Source: Aquibium sp. A9E412
GTDB lineage: Bacteria; Pseudomonadota; Alphaproteobacteria; Rhizobiales; Rhizobiaceae
Length of the DNA: 64,000 nucleotides
Assembly (NCBI RefSeq): GCF_030398335.1
Contig: NZ_JAOAOP010000005.1
Span: 55,860-119,859, forward strand
Direction of reading: 5' to 3'
A program made the translations under genes and the position numbers. Of the stretch, positions 62,390 to 64,000 are shown piece by piece; position 1 is the first letter of the stretch, and every line of letters starts with the position of its first letter. Below the pieces are notes generated by a model that worked only from the letters and a program-made list of their open reading frames with translations, was not told the origin of the DNA and did not search any database.

Positions 62390-63955
62390 ATGACCAGACT
62401 GTCGATTCCGCTCCTGCTCGCGGCCACGGCCCTCGTGCCGGCGGCCCATGCCCAGGACAACCAGCAGCAGAACGCCGACCAGATGGCGCAGAGCTGCGAC
62501 CAGCTCGTCAACTATGTCGAGCAGAACCGGACCGACGACACCGGCATCACCGCCGAGCGGGCCGAGCGCATCGCCGGCGAAGGCGACCGCCAGACCTGCA
62601 ACGACGCCCTGCGCATGGCGCGCGGCGACATCTCGGCCGACGAGGACGCGCAGAACTACGATGCTGACGCCATGGCGCGCATCCGCGTTATCGTGCCCGA
62701 TCCGCAGGTGACCGTCGACCAGTCGGCGCCGGAGGTCACCGTCGACCAGCGTGCGCCCGAAGTGGCCGTCGATCCCGGCCGGCCGCAGGTGACGGTCAAC
62801 CAGAAGCAGCCGGTCGTCTCGGTCGAGACCACGCCGCCGCGCATCACCATCGACATGCCGAAGCCGGAGATCCTCGTCCAGATGCCGGACCCGGATGTCG
62901 ACATCGCCATGGCCAAGCCGCGCATCAGCGTCGAGCAGCCCGAGCCCGAGGTGAATGTCGAGCAGGGCGAGGTGCGCGTGCAGATGGGCAAGGAGACCGA
63001 CACCGGCGAGGACACGGGCCGGCAGGCCAGCGTCGACGTTGAGTCGGAGCAGGCCGAGGTGCAGGTCCAGCAGCCGGCGCAGAGCCAGGTGCAGATCAGC
63101 GAGGTGCGTCCGCGCGTGCGCTACAACGCCGCCGAGCCGCGCGTCGAGGTCAGCGAGGCCGGCGAGCCCGAGATCCAGTTCAACCAGTCGGGTGAGGCGA
63201 ACGTCCAGTTCCGGCAGATGACCGCCGACGAGACGCGCCAGGCGGCCGCCGAGGAGCGCGACCGCGCCACGCAGGACCAGGCCCGCAACGAGGCCGGCGG
63301 TCAGACCCAGGACCAGGCCCAGGATCAGAACCAGGCCCAGAATCAGGCCCAGAATCAGGCAATGACCGAGACCGGCGAGCAGGGCTCGCAGGATCGGACC
63401 GGCCAGGACCAGGCGATGGACGAGCGCGATGCGCAGGACGCCAACCTGGAGGCCCGCATGGCCGATGAGCCGGCCGGCCAGGATGGCGAGCGCGCCGATG
63501 TCGGCACCGCCGAGGAGGCGCCCGACGCCGTCGCCGCGGTCGACAGCGAGCAGGCCGCGGGTGAGCAGGCCCGGCAGCCGGCCGATGCGAACCAGAACCT
63601 GTCGGTGATGCGCTCGCAGGGCGGCGAGGCCGACCAGAACCGGGCGACCGAGCTGGTCCGCGTCGAGCAGCTTCTCGACATGAGCGTCATCGGCTCGGAG
63701 GGCGAGTCGATCGGCGATGTCGAGAACGTCGTCTTCCGCGGCGACGCGGTCTATGTGGTCGTCGGCAGCGGCGGCTTCCTCGGCCTCGGCGAGAAGCAGG
63801 TCGCGCTGCCCTTCGCCGACATGATGCTGCGCGGTGACGAACTGGTCATGCGCCAGATCACCGACGAGGACGTGGCGTCGATGGAAGAGGTCGATGTCGA
63901 CGACTTCGAGAACTTCGGCCCCGACGGCGAGCTCGAGGTCGGCGTGCAGGGCTGA
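62390..63955 (+). CDS. Exported protein with nonapeptide beta-repeats and C-terminal PRC-barrel
   Basis: The 521-residue protein has a signal peptide (MTRLSIPLLLAATALVPAAH/AQ), a short helical region with Cys36 and Cys70 (about 25-95), and ten consecutive nine-residue repeats (105-194) of the form P-x-(V/I)-x-(V/I)-x4. Further beta-like repeats (about 225-275) follow, then a Gln/Asn/Asp/Ala-rich linker with QNQA units (about 285-415). A PRC-barrel ends it (about 425-500; VGSGGFLGLGEKQVALPFAD). It is very acidic. It shares its C-terminal domain type and linker style with the protein at 30457-31794. The function is unknown; envelope location is likely. Confidence 0.85.
   Translation: MTRLSIPLLLAATALVPAAHAQDNQQQNADQMAQSCDQLVNYVEQNRTDDTGITAERAERIAGEGDRQTCNDALRMARGDISADEDAQNYDADAMARIRVIVPDPQVTVDQSAPEVTVDQRAPEVAVDPGRPQVTVNQKQPVVSVETTPPRITIDMPKPEILVQMPDPDVDIAMAKPRISVEQPEPEVNVEQGEVRVQMGKETDTGEDTGRQASVDVESEQAEVQVQQPAQSQVQISEVRPRVRYNAAEPRVEVSEAGEPEIQFNQSGEANVQFRQMTADETRQAAAEERDRATQDQARNEAGGQTQDQAQDQNQAQNQAQNQAMTETGEQGSQDRTGQDQAMDERDAQDANLEARMADEPAGQDGERADVGTAEEAPDAVAAVDSEQAAGEQARQPADANQNLSVMRSQGGEADQNRATELVRVEQLLDMSVIGSEGESIGDVENVVFRGDAVYVVVGSGGFLGLGEKQVALPFADMMLRGDELVMRQITDEDVASMEEVDVDDFENFGPDGELEVGVQG
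62702..62971 (+). repeat. Ten in-frame 27-bp units encoding nonapeptide repeats
   Basis: The units read PQVTVDQSA, PEVTVDQRA, PEVAVDPGR, PQVTVNQKQ, PVVSVETTP, PRITIDMPK, PEILVQMPD, PDVDIAMAK, PRISVEQPE, PEVNVEQGE. The period is exactly nine residues with Pro at position 1 and Val/Ile at 3 and 5. DNA copies have diverged, so selection on the protein pattern, not recent duplication, maintains it. Confidence 0.85.
63326..63361 (+). repeat. Three 12-bp tandem units (QNQA)
   Basis: CAGAACCAGGCC, CAGAATCAGGCC and CAGAATCAGGCA lie in tandem within the low-complexity linker of the PRC-barrel protein. This is a likely slippage-prone minisatellite. Confidence 0.75.
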
Positions 63956-63973
63956 TCGCCCGCAACGCTTCGG

Positions 63974-63997
63974 CGGCCGGCCCGCGCGGGCCGGCCG
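63974..63997 (+). terminator. Probable terminator stem at window edge
   Basis: A perfect 24-bp palindrome (arms CGGCCGGCCCGC and complement) lies 18 bases after the PRC-barrel gene stop. The window ends before any T-run can be seen, so the terminator call is provisional. Confidence 0.5.
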
Positions 63998-64000
63998 CGG

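Overview
The window looks like a chromosomal segment of a halotolerant alphaproteobacterium of the Hyphomicrobiales (rhizobial) type. Evidence: uniformly high G+C with very GC-biased third positions; a PhyR-NepR-EcfG general stress response module; the rluD / rpoH / purA / serA / serC neighbourhood seen in rhizobia; RIME-like intergenic repeats; and a complete hydroxyectoine locus. The genus cannot be named from the sequence alone. Most of the DNA is coding, no gap between genes exceeds 300 bases, and no insertion sequence, integrase or CRISPR array was seen.

Left end (1-1.55 kb): a visibly AT-richer cassette of three minus-strand genes (a DUF5343 protein, a TIGR02391/HEPN-like protein, and a small membrane protein cut by the window edge) lies directly behind the 3' end of a tRNA-Glu gene. 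This is the most accessory-looking part of the window and a candidate defence-type module.

Housekeeping block (1.6-12.4 kb): VOC and DUF6476 proteins, rluD, rpoH, purA with a membrane protein behind it, a DMT exporter, and serC-serA with hairpins in the serC leader. Sugar block (12.4-20.3 kb): xylFHG (periplasmic protein, permease, short ATPase) diverges from a ROK repressor that is translationally coupled to a di-heme oxidoreductase and an FG-GAP/ASPIC protein. A perfect 25-bp palindrome of ROK-operator type lies between them.

Stress block (20.4-31.9 kb): phyR faces nepR-ecfG. Seven promoters matching GGAAC-N16/17-CGTT lie in front of phyR, nepR, DUF1328, a small lipoprotein, an AI-2E transporter, DUF883 and a PRC-barrel protein. 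Dps, a Crp-like regulator, a receiver protein, DUF2254 and a lipid kinase are interleaved. A small MhqO/MhqD/GNAT operon follows (32-33.9 kb).

Catabolic blocks: one long minus-strand operon (47.9 to 34.0 kb) starts with an XRE-cupin regulator flanked by two inverted-repeat operators. It then encodes a complete dipeptide-type ABC transporter, a GAF protein, HyuA, two different HyuB proteins, an Asp/Glu/hydantoin racemase and an M24 peptidase. Next to it, a plus-strand operon (48.8-56.1 kb) encodes a DauA-like D-amino-acid dehydrogenase, a TRAP transporter, an M81 (MlrC-type) metallopeptidase, an alpha/beta hydrolase and an ornithine cyclodeaminase-family protein. A second XRE-cupin gene diverges from it across two further palindromes.

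Right end (56.2-64 kb): ectABCD with the specialised aspartate kinase (hydroxyectoine synthesis), a divergent MarR-type EctR, a small secreted protein, and a secreted PRC-barrel protein carrying ten exact nonapeptide repeats.
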